22,735 nucleotides of DNA from positions 1 through 22,735 of the forward strand of contig CAZTBB010000028.1 in NCBI GenBank assembly GCA_964611755.1. The letters are read 5' to 3'. Below, piece by piece: positions 16,368 to 22,735 of the stretch (position 1 is the stretch's first letter; each line of letters starts with the position of its first letter). Both the position numbers and the translations under genes were made by a program. Below the pieces are notes generated by a model. That model had not been told where the DNA came from. It made no database searches and worked only from the letters and a program-made list of their open reading frames with translations. The DNA comes from CAZTBB01 sp964611755 (lineage in GTDB: Bacteria; Pseudomonadota; Alphaproteobacteria; Micavibrionales; Micavibrionaceae).

Positions 16368-18025
16368 GCTACATTCTCCAATAGTTTTTTAGCCGCAGCA
16401 CGCGCCTCATCCGTAATGGTTGCCCCCGCCAACATGCGTGCAATCTCTTCGCGGCGCTGGGAAACATCATTGAGATGCACAACATTTGTTTTCACCTCAT
16501 CAATGCCATCTTTGCGCACAATATAATGGTGTGACGCTCTGGCCGCCACTTGCGGCGCATGCGTGACAACCATTATCTGGCGTGACCTTGAAAGCATGGA
16601 TAAACGCTCACCCACGGCATCGGCCGTTGCACCGCCAATACCGGCATCCACCTCATCAAACATCAATGTCGGCGCAGTCCCTGTTTCGGCCATCACGACC
16701 TTCAAGGCCAGCATAAAGCGCGACAGCTCACCGCCTGAGGCGATTTTATTTAATGGCCCGGGTTCAGCGCCCGGATTGGTGGCAACCACAAAACGCACGC
16801 GATCCATTCCTTGCGCTGACCATTCATCTTCCTGCTTTTGCTCAAGTGTTACAACAAAACGCGCTTTATCCAGCTTAAGGGGCGGCAATTCTTTCTGCAC
16901 CAATTGGCTGAGCTTATCTCCCGCATCTGAGCGCTTTGCGGATATTGCCTGAGCCTCTTTCATGTAATCATCGCGCAGTTGAAGCGTTTTTCTTTTTTGC
17001 TGCTCTAAATGTTGATCCTGATTTTCGATCAGATCAAGCTGGCTGGCCAATTCATCCCTCTTGGCAGCCAAGGCATCGACGTCACAACCATGTTTGCGGG
17101 CCTGTGCCCTTAGGGCAAAAAGACGATCATCGATTGTTTCTAAATCATGCTCCGATTCATTCATATCCGCGCTCAGCGAGCTTATCAAAGCTATTGCCTC
17201 ATCAATTTCTGCAGACGCTCTATCCAAAGCCGCTATAATCTCTGCGCTCGGCTCTTGCCCGGCTTTGGCGGATATGCGGTCGATAATGGCGGCAGCTTTT
17301 TGCGGAGCCCCACCGTCATGGTCCAGAATATTATAAGCTTCATTCAAGCCATCCATAACCTTTTCACGGTGCATAAGACGCTCCCTCAACATGGCCAGGC
17401 TTTGCTCTTCCCCCTCCTTGGGTTCAAGAGCATCCAGATCATGGACAGATTGCCTTAAATACTCCTCATCCTCTTGTGCCTTTTGCGATTGAGCCAGCAT
17501 GGCCCTGTATGCGCTTTCCGCCTCCTGCCATGCCTGCCAAGCTTGTGCGAGCGGGCCGTTATCCAGCCCCGCATATTCATCAAGCATTGCCCCATGATTG
17601 GACGGGTTAAGAAGGCCGCGTGTGTCAAATTGGCCATGAATTTCTATCAGCATTTCCCCAAGCGCCTTTAAGGTGCTGACGCTGACGGGCTGATCATTAA
17701 CAAAGGCACGGCTGCGCCCATCCGCGGTAAGCGAGCGCCTTAGGACAATTTCTTCCCCCGGATCACATTCTAAATCCTGTGCCCTTAAATACGCAAAGAG
17801 AGGATGATCAGGCAAAAGCGTAAAAACAGCGCTTACCTGGGCTTTATCGGATCCTTTTCGGACAAGTGAACTCTCCGCACGCATGCCGAGAGCCAAGCCC
17901 AAGGAATCCAGCAAAATAGATTTTCCAGCCCCCGTCTCGCCCGTTAGCGCACACAAGCCTTGTTCAAATTCGATTGTGAGTTTTTCTATCAGGACAACAT
18001 TTTGTATCGATAGTGAGGCTAGCAT
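16364..18025 (-). CDS. recN: DNA repair protein RecN (SMC-like ATPase)
   Basis: 553 residues. RecN acts in recombinational repair of double-strand breaks by holding DNA ends. Walker A is GETGAGKS (29–36), followed by HGQFDTRGLL (130–139), an internal coiled coil (about 165–380) shorter than in true SMC proteins, the ABC signature IASGGELSR (428–436), Walker B TLMFDEVDAGIGG (453–465) with Asp457 and Glu458, and the switch VTHAPQVAA (487–495). All ATPase motifs are intact. The ATG has an AGGAAAAGG ribosome site and lies 14 bases after the bamD stop; the 3' end overlaps ligA. No SOS-type operator is visible before it, so expression probably comes from upstream. Confidence 0.97.
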   Translation of the reverse strand: MLASLSIQNVVLIEKLTIEFEQGLCALTGETGAGKSILLDSLGLALGMRAESSLVRKGSDKAQVSAVFTLLPDHPLFAYLRAQDLECDPGEEIVLRRSLTADGRSRAFVNDQPVSVSTLKALGEMLIEIHGQFDTRGLLNPSNHGAMLDEYAGLDNGPLAQAWQAWQEAESAYRAMLAQSQKAQEDEEYLRQSVHDLDALEPKEGEEQSLAMLRERLMHREKVMDGLNEAYNILDHDGGAPQKAAAIIDRISAKAGQEPSAEIIAALDRASAEIDEAIALISSLSADMNESEHDLETIDDRLFALRAQARKHGCDVDALAAKRDELASQLDLIENQDQHLEQQKRKTLQLRDDYMKEAQAISAKRSDAGDKLSQLVQKELPPLKLDKARFVVTLEQKQEDEWSAQGMDRVRFVVATNPGAEPGPLNKIASGGELSRFMLALKVVMAETGTAPTLMFDEVDAGIGGATADAVGERLSMLSRSRQIMVVTHAPQVAARASHHYIVRKDGIDEVKTNVVHLNDVSQRREEIARMLAGATITDEARAAAKKLLENVA

Positions 18026-18039
18026 TGCCGGGCCTTTTC

Positions 18040-18864
18040 CTAATCATCTCTCAAGAGACTATCTAAAGTTCTATCCAAGAAACCCCGCTCCGCAGAGAGC
18101 TTTGCGCGCTCTTCATCATCCATCAAAGCATAGGCTCTCTCATACCATTTGCTGCCCGGGAAATTATATCCCAAGACGGCTGCAATTCTGAGCGCTTCTT
18201 GCCTCAAGCCAAGAGTGAGGAAGGATTCCACAAGGCGGTACAAGGCCTCCGGCGTGTGGGATGTCGTGTCATAATCCTTGATAACAATTTTAAAGCGATT
18301 AATGGCCGAGTTAATTTCCCCACGATCCAGATAATAACGCCCGATTTCCATTTCTTTACCGGCCAAGTGATCCAATGTCAGATCTCTTTTTAGGACGGCA
18401 TCACGGCGGTATTTACTCTCCGGGAATCGGTTGATCAGAAGATCCAAGGCTTCCATAGCGGATTTTGTCATAGCCTGATCGCGCCTGACATCCGAAATCT
18501 GCTCATAAAAACTGATGGCCCGTAAATAATAGGCATAATCGATTTTATTACTGCCTGGGTGAAGTTCGATAAACCGGTCAAGCGCGAATATCGCTTCGTC
18601 ATAACGTTGGTCTCTATAGGACGCATAAGCCGCCATAAGTTGAGCCTGTGTGGACCATTGAGAGTAAGGGTGCTGCCTTTCTACCTCTTCAAAATATTTC
18701 GTTGCATCGGCGTATTCTCCGGCATCAAGAGCATTGGCAGCGCGGTTATACAAAACCTCAACACTCTCCTCTTCCTGCACCTCTTCTTTATCAAAATTGA
18801 AGCTAGAGCAGGATGCTAAAAATGAAGCACAAAACGCCAATAGAATATATTTTGATAAACGCAT
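18040..18864 (-). CDS. bamD: Outer membrane protein assembly factor BamD (lipoprotein)
   Basis: 274 residues from the ATG at 18864. This start is preferred over an in-frame ATG eight codons earlier (18888) because AAGGAGAG (18880–18873) lies eight bases before it and it gives a clean lipoprotein signal: MRLSKYILLAF, lipobox LASC with Cys19. The mature part is a helical TPR array (NALDAGEYADATKYFEEV, RYDEAIFALDRFIELHPG, AMEALDLLINRFPESKY) as in BamD/ComL. It should sit on the inner leaflet of the outer membrane and work with BamA to insert beta-barrel proteins. The C-terminal region (KWYERAYALMDDEER) is as in relatives. It stands between lpxC and recN, the usual alphaproteobacterial position. 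Confidence 0.96.
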   Translation of the reverse strand: MRLSKYILLAFCASFLASCSSFNFDKEEVQEEESVEVLYNRAANALDAGEYADATKYFEEVERQHPYSQWSTQAQLMAAYASYRDQRYDEAIFALDRFIELHPGSNKIDYAYYLRAISFYEQISDVRRDQAMTKSAMEALDLLINRFPESKYRRDAVLKRDLTLDHLAGKEMEIGRYYLDRGEINSAINRFKIVIKDYDTTSHTPEALYRLVESFLTLGLRQEALRIAAVLGYNFPGSKWYERAYALMDDEERAKLSAERGFLDRTLDSLLRDD

Positions 18865-18880
18865 AAGCTTATCTCTCCTT
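18863..18880 (-). promoter_or_regulatory. Ribosome binding site deciding the bamD start, with AAGCTT palindrome
   Basis: Read on the minus strand, AAGGAGAG is followed directly by ATAAGCTTATG. The Shine-Dalgarno sequence is inside the longer reading frame, which excludes the upstream ATG at 18888. The perfect 10-base palindrome ATAAGCTTAT (18863–18872) overlaps the start codon. Confidence 0.7.
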
Positions 18881-18970
18881 GATGTCATACATCCTTATAG
18901 ATTTAAACATCTTTACTGCTGAAATAAAGGGTAAGGGTAATTTTATGCCGTTTTATGTGCCTAAAACTTT

Positions 18971-19900
18971 TTACGCGTAAACCGTCCCGGCTTCAGAATC
19001 GGACAGATCAATCATGGCTCCATTTTGCCCCTGATCAAGATCTGCACTCATATCAATAATCACATAAGCCTCCGGGTCGGCAAAAAGAGCACGCAAAAGC
19101 TTGTTGTTCATTGCGTGACCGGCACGGTGCGAATCATATGCTCCCAAGATAGGGGCTCCGGCCAGATATAAATCACCGATAGCATCAAGCAACTTATGAC
19201 GGATAAACTCATTGTGGAAACGAAGACCGCCCGGGTTCATAACCTTTCCATCATCGAGAACAATGGCATTATCCAAAGAACCGCCAAGAGCCAAACCATT
19301 GGAGCGCATCCACTCAACCTCTTGAAGAAAGCCAAAAGTGCGGGCCTCTGCGATATCATGACGGAAATTCCCGTTCACCAATTTTGTTTCGTAACGCTGA
19401 CGTCCAATATGCGGATGATTAAAGTCAATCTCACCGCCAAAGATACACCCTGTTGCCGGTGATAGTTTTGCCATCTTATCACCATCTTGCACTTGAATTT
19501 CCTTGAGAATTTTAATCGCGCGGCGTGGTGCTTGCTGGGCCTGAACACCGGCCTTGTCAATCATATCAACGAATGGCTTTGCACTTCCATCTACTGCAGG
19601 GATTTCAGGACCATCCAATGTGATAGTCACATTATCAATGCCGCACCCTCTCAGCGCAGAAAGAACATGCTCCACAGTTCCCACGCTTGCGCCTTCTTTG
19701 TTGCCTACCACCGTGCAAAGCTGCGTATCAACAACACAATCCCAACGTCCGGGAATGATGTTGTCTGAATCCGTGATATCGCTACGAATAAATGTAATAC
19801 CCGCGTCAATGTCAGCCGGTTTCAAAGTCATGGTGATTTCTTTGCCACTATGAAGGCCAACGCCTGAACAGGTAATTTCATTTTTTAATGTATGCTGCAT
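18971..19900 (-). CDS. lpxC: UDP-3-O-acyl-N-acetylglucosamine deacetylase
   Basis: 309 residues, normal length. LpxC removes the N-acetyl group in the first committed step of lipid A synthesis, in the cytoplasm. Zinc ligands are His78 (TVEHVLSAL), His235 and Asp239 (FIRHKLLDAIGDL); the general base is Glu77 and the catalytic His262 lies in HRAGHAMNN. GVGLHSGKE (13–21) and DGPEIPAVDGS (96–106) are also family hallmarks. The gene lies downstream of the ftsZ terminator, so it probably has its own promoter. The ribosome site before the ATG is weak (AAGAG). The C-terminal tail has no obvious extra degradation motif, ending in EAGTVYA. Confidence 0.97.
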   Translation of the reverse strand: MQHTLKNEITCSGVGLHSGKEITMTLKPADIDAGITFIRSDITDSDNIIPGRWDCVVDTQLCTVVGNKEGASVGTVEHVLSALRGCGIDNVTITLDGPEIPAVDGSAKPFVDMIDKAGVQAQQAPRRAIKILKEIQVQDGDKMAKLSPATGCIFGGEIDFNHPHIGRQRYETKLVNGNFRHDIAEARTFGFLQEVEWMRSNGLALGGSLDNAIVLDDGKVMNPGGLRFHNEFIRHKLLDAIGDLYLAGAPILGAYDSHRAGHAMNNKLLRALFADPEAYVIIDMSADLDQGQNGAMIDLSDSEAGTVYA

Positions 19901-19937
19901 AAAGCTTTACTCTTAACTAAATATCTTCATGCTCTAG

Positions 19938-19965
19938 AATATAGAAACCATGCGCATCAAAACAA
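19938..19965 (-). promoter_or_regulatory. Candidate lpxC promoter
   Basis: On the minus strand TTGTTT (19965–19960) is followed after 16 bases by TATATT (19943–19938), which would start transcription about 30 bases before the lpxC ATG. It lies between the ftsZ terminator and lpxC, where a promoter is expected. The hexamers are imperfect and this is inferred from sequence alone. Confidence 0.35.
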
Positions 19966-20007
19966 TTCACGCTTTGTGACTATCTGTTACAAAACAAGCA
20001 CATAATA

Positions 20008-20034
20008 AAAAACCTGCTGTAAAAGCAGGTTTTT
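20008..20034 (-). terminator. Intrinsic terminator of ftsZ
   Basis: An 11-base perfect inverted repeat (AAAAACCTGCT and AGCAGGTTTTT, loop of five bases) begins about 20 bases after the ftsZ stop. On the minus strand the GC stem is followed by TTTTTT and an A/T-rich stretch, a classic rho-independent terminator. The A/T arms make it potentially bidirectional. It separates ftsZ from lpxC transcription. Confidence 0.88.
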
Positions 20035-20054
20035 CACACAAATATCGAATAAAA

Positions 20055-21776
20055 CTAGTTAGCCTGACGCCTTAAGAAAGCCGGAATATCAAGGTCGTCA
20101 CTATCTGCCTTTGGCTTGGCGGATGGAGAATCTATATTGAGACTTCCTTGTGATGGAGTTGAAGGCACTTGCTCAGCTCCCAACACAGAAGGCGATGATA
20201 CAGATGTGCCTTCATGAAAAGATCCGGATGATGGTTGCTGCTGATCCTCTTTAGCGCTTTCCCCAAGATGATTCTGCACAGCTCCTGTAATGCGCTCAAA
20301 CAAAGATGGTGTTCTTTGCTGGCGTTGCTGTTGGTGCGGCATCCGAGGTGGCGTGAGGTTCAAACTTGAACCTGTGCTGGCCGGAACATTTTCTGCGGGG
20401 GCAGAAATAGCCGGGGCCGATGGCGCCACCATATGAGATGGCTCTTGCACTTCCGATCCCTGTACATCCATTGGCTTGGGTGGAATAAACGCATTTTTAT
20501 AACGTGTTCCACGAAGTGCCGTATTGGATGGCACAGCGCCTGCCGTGTCAGAATAACTTCTTTGCTCAAACATATCCGCTTCTGCTTCTGAAGACGCTGC
20601 TTCAGAGGCTTGAGGCGATGGAGCGACGATTTCACTGACAGGCATTACAGATGTTGTTACCGCCTGCGGCGCAGAGGCCACAGATTGCTCGGCAATTCCT
20701 TGAGCAGCGATATTGGTACCGTCCTCTGAGGACTGCGCATCCATATTCGGCTTGGTGCGCATAACACCAGCAGAGCTCAACCCAGAGCCGCCGCGCCTGC
20801 GCATTTCACCTTGCGCATCAATACCTGTTGCAACAATCGAGACACGCATAACGCCCTCGCAAGCCTCATCAAATGTCGCACCAAAGATAATATTAGCGTC
20901 CGGATCAACCTCATCGCGAATGCGGTTACAGGCCTCATCTGCCTCAAACAGAGTCATATCGTAACCACCAGTTACGTTGATAATTACACCGCGTGCACCC
21001 TTCATGGAAACATCATCCAATAATGGGTTATTAATCGCAGCTTCCGCAGCCTCGATAGCGCGTTTGTCGCCATCGGCCTCACCCGTACCCATCANNNNNN
21101 NNNNAGTACGAATATCAGCAAAATCAAGATTTACCAGACCTGGGCGAACCATAAGATCTGTAACGCCGCGCACACCTGCCTGCAAGACAGAATCAGCCAT
21201 CTGGAATGCCTCAGCAAATGTTGTCTTCTCATTGGCAATACGGAAAAGATTCTGATTGGGAATAACAATCAACGTATCAACGTAATCCTGCATCTCTTCA
21301 ATGCCGGCATCAGCCAGCTTCATGCGATGCGCCCCCTCAAAATGGAAAGGTTTTGTGACCACCCCAACCGTCAATATCCCCTTTTCGCGGCATGCCTTAG
21401 CAATTACTGGCGCCGCGCCAGTCCCTGTACCGCCGCCCATACCGGCCGTAACGAAGGCCATATTCGCCCCCTCAAGGTGCCCCATCAACTCTTGCAAGGT
21501 TTCTTCTGCCGCAGCCTGCCCGACTTCTGGCTTTGATCCTGCACCAAGCCCGCCCGTCACGCTCGCACCCAACTGAATTTTGTTGGAGCTTAATGAGTGG
21601 TCCAGCGCCTGCGCATCTGTGTTGCACACCATGAACTCGCAGCCTTCAAGCCCCGATGAAATCATATTGTTTACGGCATTACCACCGGCGCCGCCGACGC
21701 CAATAACGAGAATTTTGGGTGACAATTTTTGTACCTCTTCTTTAACAGCATTAGGTTGCATTTTGATATTAATCAT
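20055..21776 (-). CDS. ftsZ: Cell division GTPase FtsZ
   Basis: 573 codons as assembled, including four unknown ones. FtsZ polymerises into the division ring. The start is taken at 21776 (MINIKMQPNA) and not 21812, because it has a G-rich ribosome site (GGGGGGTCGAG) and matches the family's N-terminus. The GTPase domain has GVGGAGGNAVNNM (26–38), the tubulin signature GGGTGTGA (114–121) and the T7 synergy loop NLDFADIR (216–223). The C-terminal linker is long (about 327–560), rich in Ser, Pro, Ala and Gln, with FIPPKP and PSLFERITGAV motifs. The last residues DLDIPAFLRRQAN are the conserved peptide for FtsA and other partners. The N run falls where MSEMGKAM is expected, so about five codons are missing from the text, not from the gene. 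Confidence 0.96.
   Translation of the reverse strand: MINIKMQPNAVKEEVQKLSPKILVIGVGGAGGNAVNNMISSGLEGCEFMVCNTDAQALDHSLSSNKIQLGASVTGGLGAGSKPEVGQAAAEETLQELMGHLEGANMAFVTAGMGGGTGTGAAPVIAKACREKGILTVGVVTKPFHFEGAHRMKLADAGIEEMQDYVDTLIVIPNQNLFRIANEKTTFAEAFQMADSVLQAGVRGVTDLMVRPGLVNLDFADIRTXXXXMGTGEADGDKRAIEAAEAAINNPLLDDVSMKGARGVIINVTGGYDMTLFEADEACNRIRDEVDPDANIIFGATFDEACEGVMRVSIVATGIDAQGEMRRRGGSGLSSAGVMRTKPNMDAQSSEDGTNIAAQGIAEQSVASAPQAVTTSVMPVSEIVAPSPQASEAASSEAEADMFEQRSYSDTAGAVPSNTALRGTRYKNAFIPPKPMDVQGSEVQEPSHMVAPSAPAISAPAENVPASTGSSLNLTPPRMPHQQQRQQRTPSLFERITGAVQNHLGESAKEDQQQPSSGSFHEGTSVSSPSVLGAEQVPSTPSQGSLNIDSPSAKPKADSDDLDIPAFLRRQAN
21095..21104. other. Assembly gap (10 N) inside ftsZ
   Basis: On the coding strand the text reads ...DIRT, ten N, then TGATGGGTACGGGT. 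FtsZ proteins have VMSEMGKAM between that Thr and MGTGEA. This needs 25 unknown bases where ten are shown. The difference of 15 keeps the frame, so the protein reads on but is five residues short. Confidence 0.85.
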
Positions 21777-21926
21777 GAGTCGCTCGACCCCCCGGTTGTT
21801 TTTTTGGTGCAAACTGAAGTTTACGCTTTAGTAGAGATTTCACGAAGTGCGAGAGTTCGCGTGTGAATTATTTAACCTCAGTCTATGTGAGTTCGGATCA
21901 GGAAAAAAGCAAAAAAGCATGTCAAA

Positions 21927-21935
21927 TGTGTATAA
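21927..21935 (-). promoter_or_regulatory. DnaA box, promoter-proximal
   Basis: TTATACACA on the minus strand matches the consensus TTATNCACA exactly. It is followed after one base by TTGACA (21925–21920), so bound DnaA would sit directly upstream of a -35-like element, about 150 bases before ftsZ. Confidence 0.6.
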
Positions 21936-22022
21936 AGCTGTGGGTGAGCGTGGGTTTGATACATACCTTCCCCAGTTAAAGCTTTAAGTTATTGCTGTAT
22001 CCACTTATAAAATAACGAAAAA

Positions 22023-22037
22023 TTTACAGGCGCTTAA
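22023..22037. promoter_or_regulatory. CtrA-like half-site pair
   Basis: TTTA-N7-TTAA on the plus strand differs by one base from the CtrA consensus TTAA-N7-TTAA. It lies between the two DnaA boxes. CtrA represses ftsZ in Caulobacter, so the location fits, but A/T-rich DNA yields such matches by chance. Confidence 0.35.
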
Positions 22038-22082
22038 CGCCATCACTTGTCCATATCACATCAAATAAAAGAAAACACAGAC

Positions 22083-22091
22083 TGTGGATAA
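22083..22091 (-). promoter_or_regulatory. DnaA box, promoter-distal
   Basis: TTATCCACA on the minus strand is the strongest consensus DnaA box. It lies about 20 bases beyond the ftsA stop and roughly 307 bases before the ftsZ start, in the same orientation as the other box. Confidence 0.6.
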
Positions 22092-22112
22092 TTGACAAAA
22101 TACAGGCATACC

Positions 22113-22735
22113 TTACCAATTCTCCTTGAGCCAGGCAGAAACTCTGGCCACTAGGCTTTCATGCTCGACATCCTTAATAATCTGTGCCGGCATCTCATCT
22201 TCCCGCTCAGAAATATAACTAAGAAGACCGGCTGTTGTTGCAAATGCAGGCCCGGATACAGAATCAGGCAATGACCCAACATGAATCGGTCTGCCAATGC
22301 GCACTTGTTTATCCAAAATATGCTGTGCTAAATCACGCATACCCGATATTTGTGAAGCGCCGCCTGTTAAAACCACGCGCCGCCCGAGTGCAGCGCCAAG
22401 CCCAGCCTGTTCAATTTTAGAGCGCACCAACTCAAAGATTTCTTCGAGGCGCGGCTGCATAATACCAATCAACATAGAACGCGGTATGTGGTTGGGGTCA
22501 AGATATGCCTCCTCACCGAGCCGCGGTACATCAATCATATCACTATCATCCGTCCCTGAAGCCATAGCGTTACCATATAAATTTTTAATGCGTTCCGCAT
22601 CCGCAACAGATGTTGTCAAACCCGTAGCAATATCGTTTGTAACATGTTGGCCACCGATAGAAACAGAATCCGAGAAAATCAATTTGCCGCCATGAAAAAC
22701 AGCACTAGAGGTAACCCCGCCCCCCATATCAATCA
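22113..22735 (-). CDS. ftsA: Cell division protein FtsA (C-terminal part, 5' end outside window)
   Basis: About 207 residues of the actin-like protein that anchors FtsZ to the membrane; the frame is open through the window edge, with IDMGGGVTSSAV at the boundary. The phosphate-2 loop (DMGGGVTSSAVF) and the adenosine motif VVLTGGASQISGM (118–130 counted from the Met at 22727) are present. The C-terminus has the amphipathic membrane-targeting helix (SLVARVSAWLKENW), complete with the terminal Trp. The N-terminal 1A and 1C domains are outside. The gene precedes ftsZ as in most bacteria, separated by a long regulatory gap. Confidence 0.95.
   Translation of the reverse strand, partial: IDMGGGVTSSAVFHGGKLIFSDSVSIGGQHVTNDIATGLTTSVADAERIKNLYGNAMASGTDDSDMIDVPRLGEEAYLDPNHIPRSMLIGIMQPRLEEIFELVRSKIEQAGLGAALGRRVVLTGGASQISGMRDLAQHILDKQVRIGRPIHVGSLPDSVSGPAFATTAGLLSYISEREDEMPAQIIKDVEHESLVARVSAWLKENW

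Larger units (their letters stand above)
21777..22112 (-). promoter_or_regulatory. ftsA–ftsZ intergenic regulatory region
   Basis: These 336 non-coding bases, A/T-rich, lie between the ftsA stop and the ftsZ start. They contain two perfect DnaA boxes, a CtrA-like site, a TTGACA hexamer on the minus strand (21925–21920), a 12-base palindrome TTAAAGCTTTAA (21976–21987), and one GANTC methylation site (21777–21781) touching the ftsZ start codon. A convincing -10 hexamer at the right distance from TTGACA is not visible. The length suggests independent control of ftsZ, apart from any transcription from ftsA. Confidence 0.7.

Noticed and set aside
16563..16952. 129-codon open frame opposite recN
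   Set aside because: It lies fully antisense to the conserved RecN ATPase domain and has no ribosome site or recognisable motif.
22029..22041. Hairpin GGCG-CTTAA-CGCC as an ftsA terminator
   Set aside because: The stem is only four pairs and the T-run is displaced; it overlaps the CtrA-like site instead.
22083..22097. DnaA box plus TTGACA on the plus strand as a promoter reading into ftsA
   Set aside because: It would run antisense into ftsA, and there is no -10 at a proper distance.
21900..22100. Chromosomal replication origin
   Set aside because: Only two consensus DnaA boxes, no array and no origin-type neighbours; regulation of ftsZ explains them better.
22297..22695. 132-codon open frame opposite ftsA
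   Set aside because: It is antisense to conserved FtsA motifs and is explained by codon bias.
1..22735. CRISPR array, tRNA/rRNA genes, insertion sequence or prophage
   Set aside because: No regularly spaced DNA repeats, no transposase or phage genes and no RNA gene signatures were seen on either strand.

Overview
The window looks like part of the chromosome of an alphaproteobacterium with moderate GC content. The main evidence is the minus-strand order ftsA–ftsZ–lpxC–bamD–recN–ligA, which is the alphaproteobacterial end of the division/cell-wall cluster. Supporting evidence is a three-piece proton-translocating transhydrogenase (pntAA-pntAB-pntB), an FtsZ with a long linker ending in DLDIPAFLRRQAN, and DnaA- and CtrA-like sites upstream of ftsZ. 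I cannot name a genus. There are no tRNAs, rRNAs, CRISPR arrays, insertion sequences or prophage genes, and every real gene looks native.

Region 1 (1–9263) is a surface-protein module. The plus strand carries the 3' end of a very large secreted protein (LamG-like fold, a short RTX-like stretch, about seven propeller-like repeats, C-terminal secretion region). Converging on it is a tight four-gene minus-strand operon: TolC-type outer membrane channel, ABC exporter with a degenerate C39 domain, HlyD-type adaptor, and a CHASE2 adenylate cyclase. The first three form a complete type I secretion apparatus, and the neighbouring adhesin-like protein is the obvious cargo. The cyclase as last gene suggests that cAMP signalling is tied to this secretion or adhesion system.

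Region 2 (9264–12593) is the pnt operon, transcribed divergently from the secretion operon. PntAA carries a roughly 50-residue Lys/Ala/Pro tail, and PntAB has an acidic helical N-terminal extension. The two may form an electrostatic tether.

Region 3 (12594–14286) holds a poorly resolved small ORF broken by a run of N, an alpha/beta hydrolase of the lysophospholipase type, and a 75-residue protein of unknown function.

Region 4 (14289–22735, all minus strand) contains ftsA (3' part), ftsZ, lpxC, bamD, recN and ligA: divisome, lipid A synthesis, outer-membrane protein assembly, recombination repair and DNA ligation. The 336-base ftsA–ftsZ gap holds two perfect DnaA boxes, one of them abutting a TTGACA hexamer, plus a CtrA-like site. 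ftsZ ends in a strong intrinsic terminator. ftsZ contains a run of 10 N that, judged from the conserved protein, stands for about 25 real bases.

The strongest leads are the charged PntAA/PntAB tails, the DnaA-box layout before ftsZ, the cyclase inside the secretion operon, and the propeller-bearing adhesin end. I did not see a clearly new multi-gene system.
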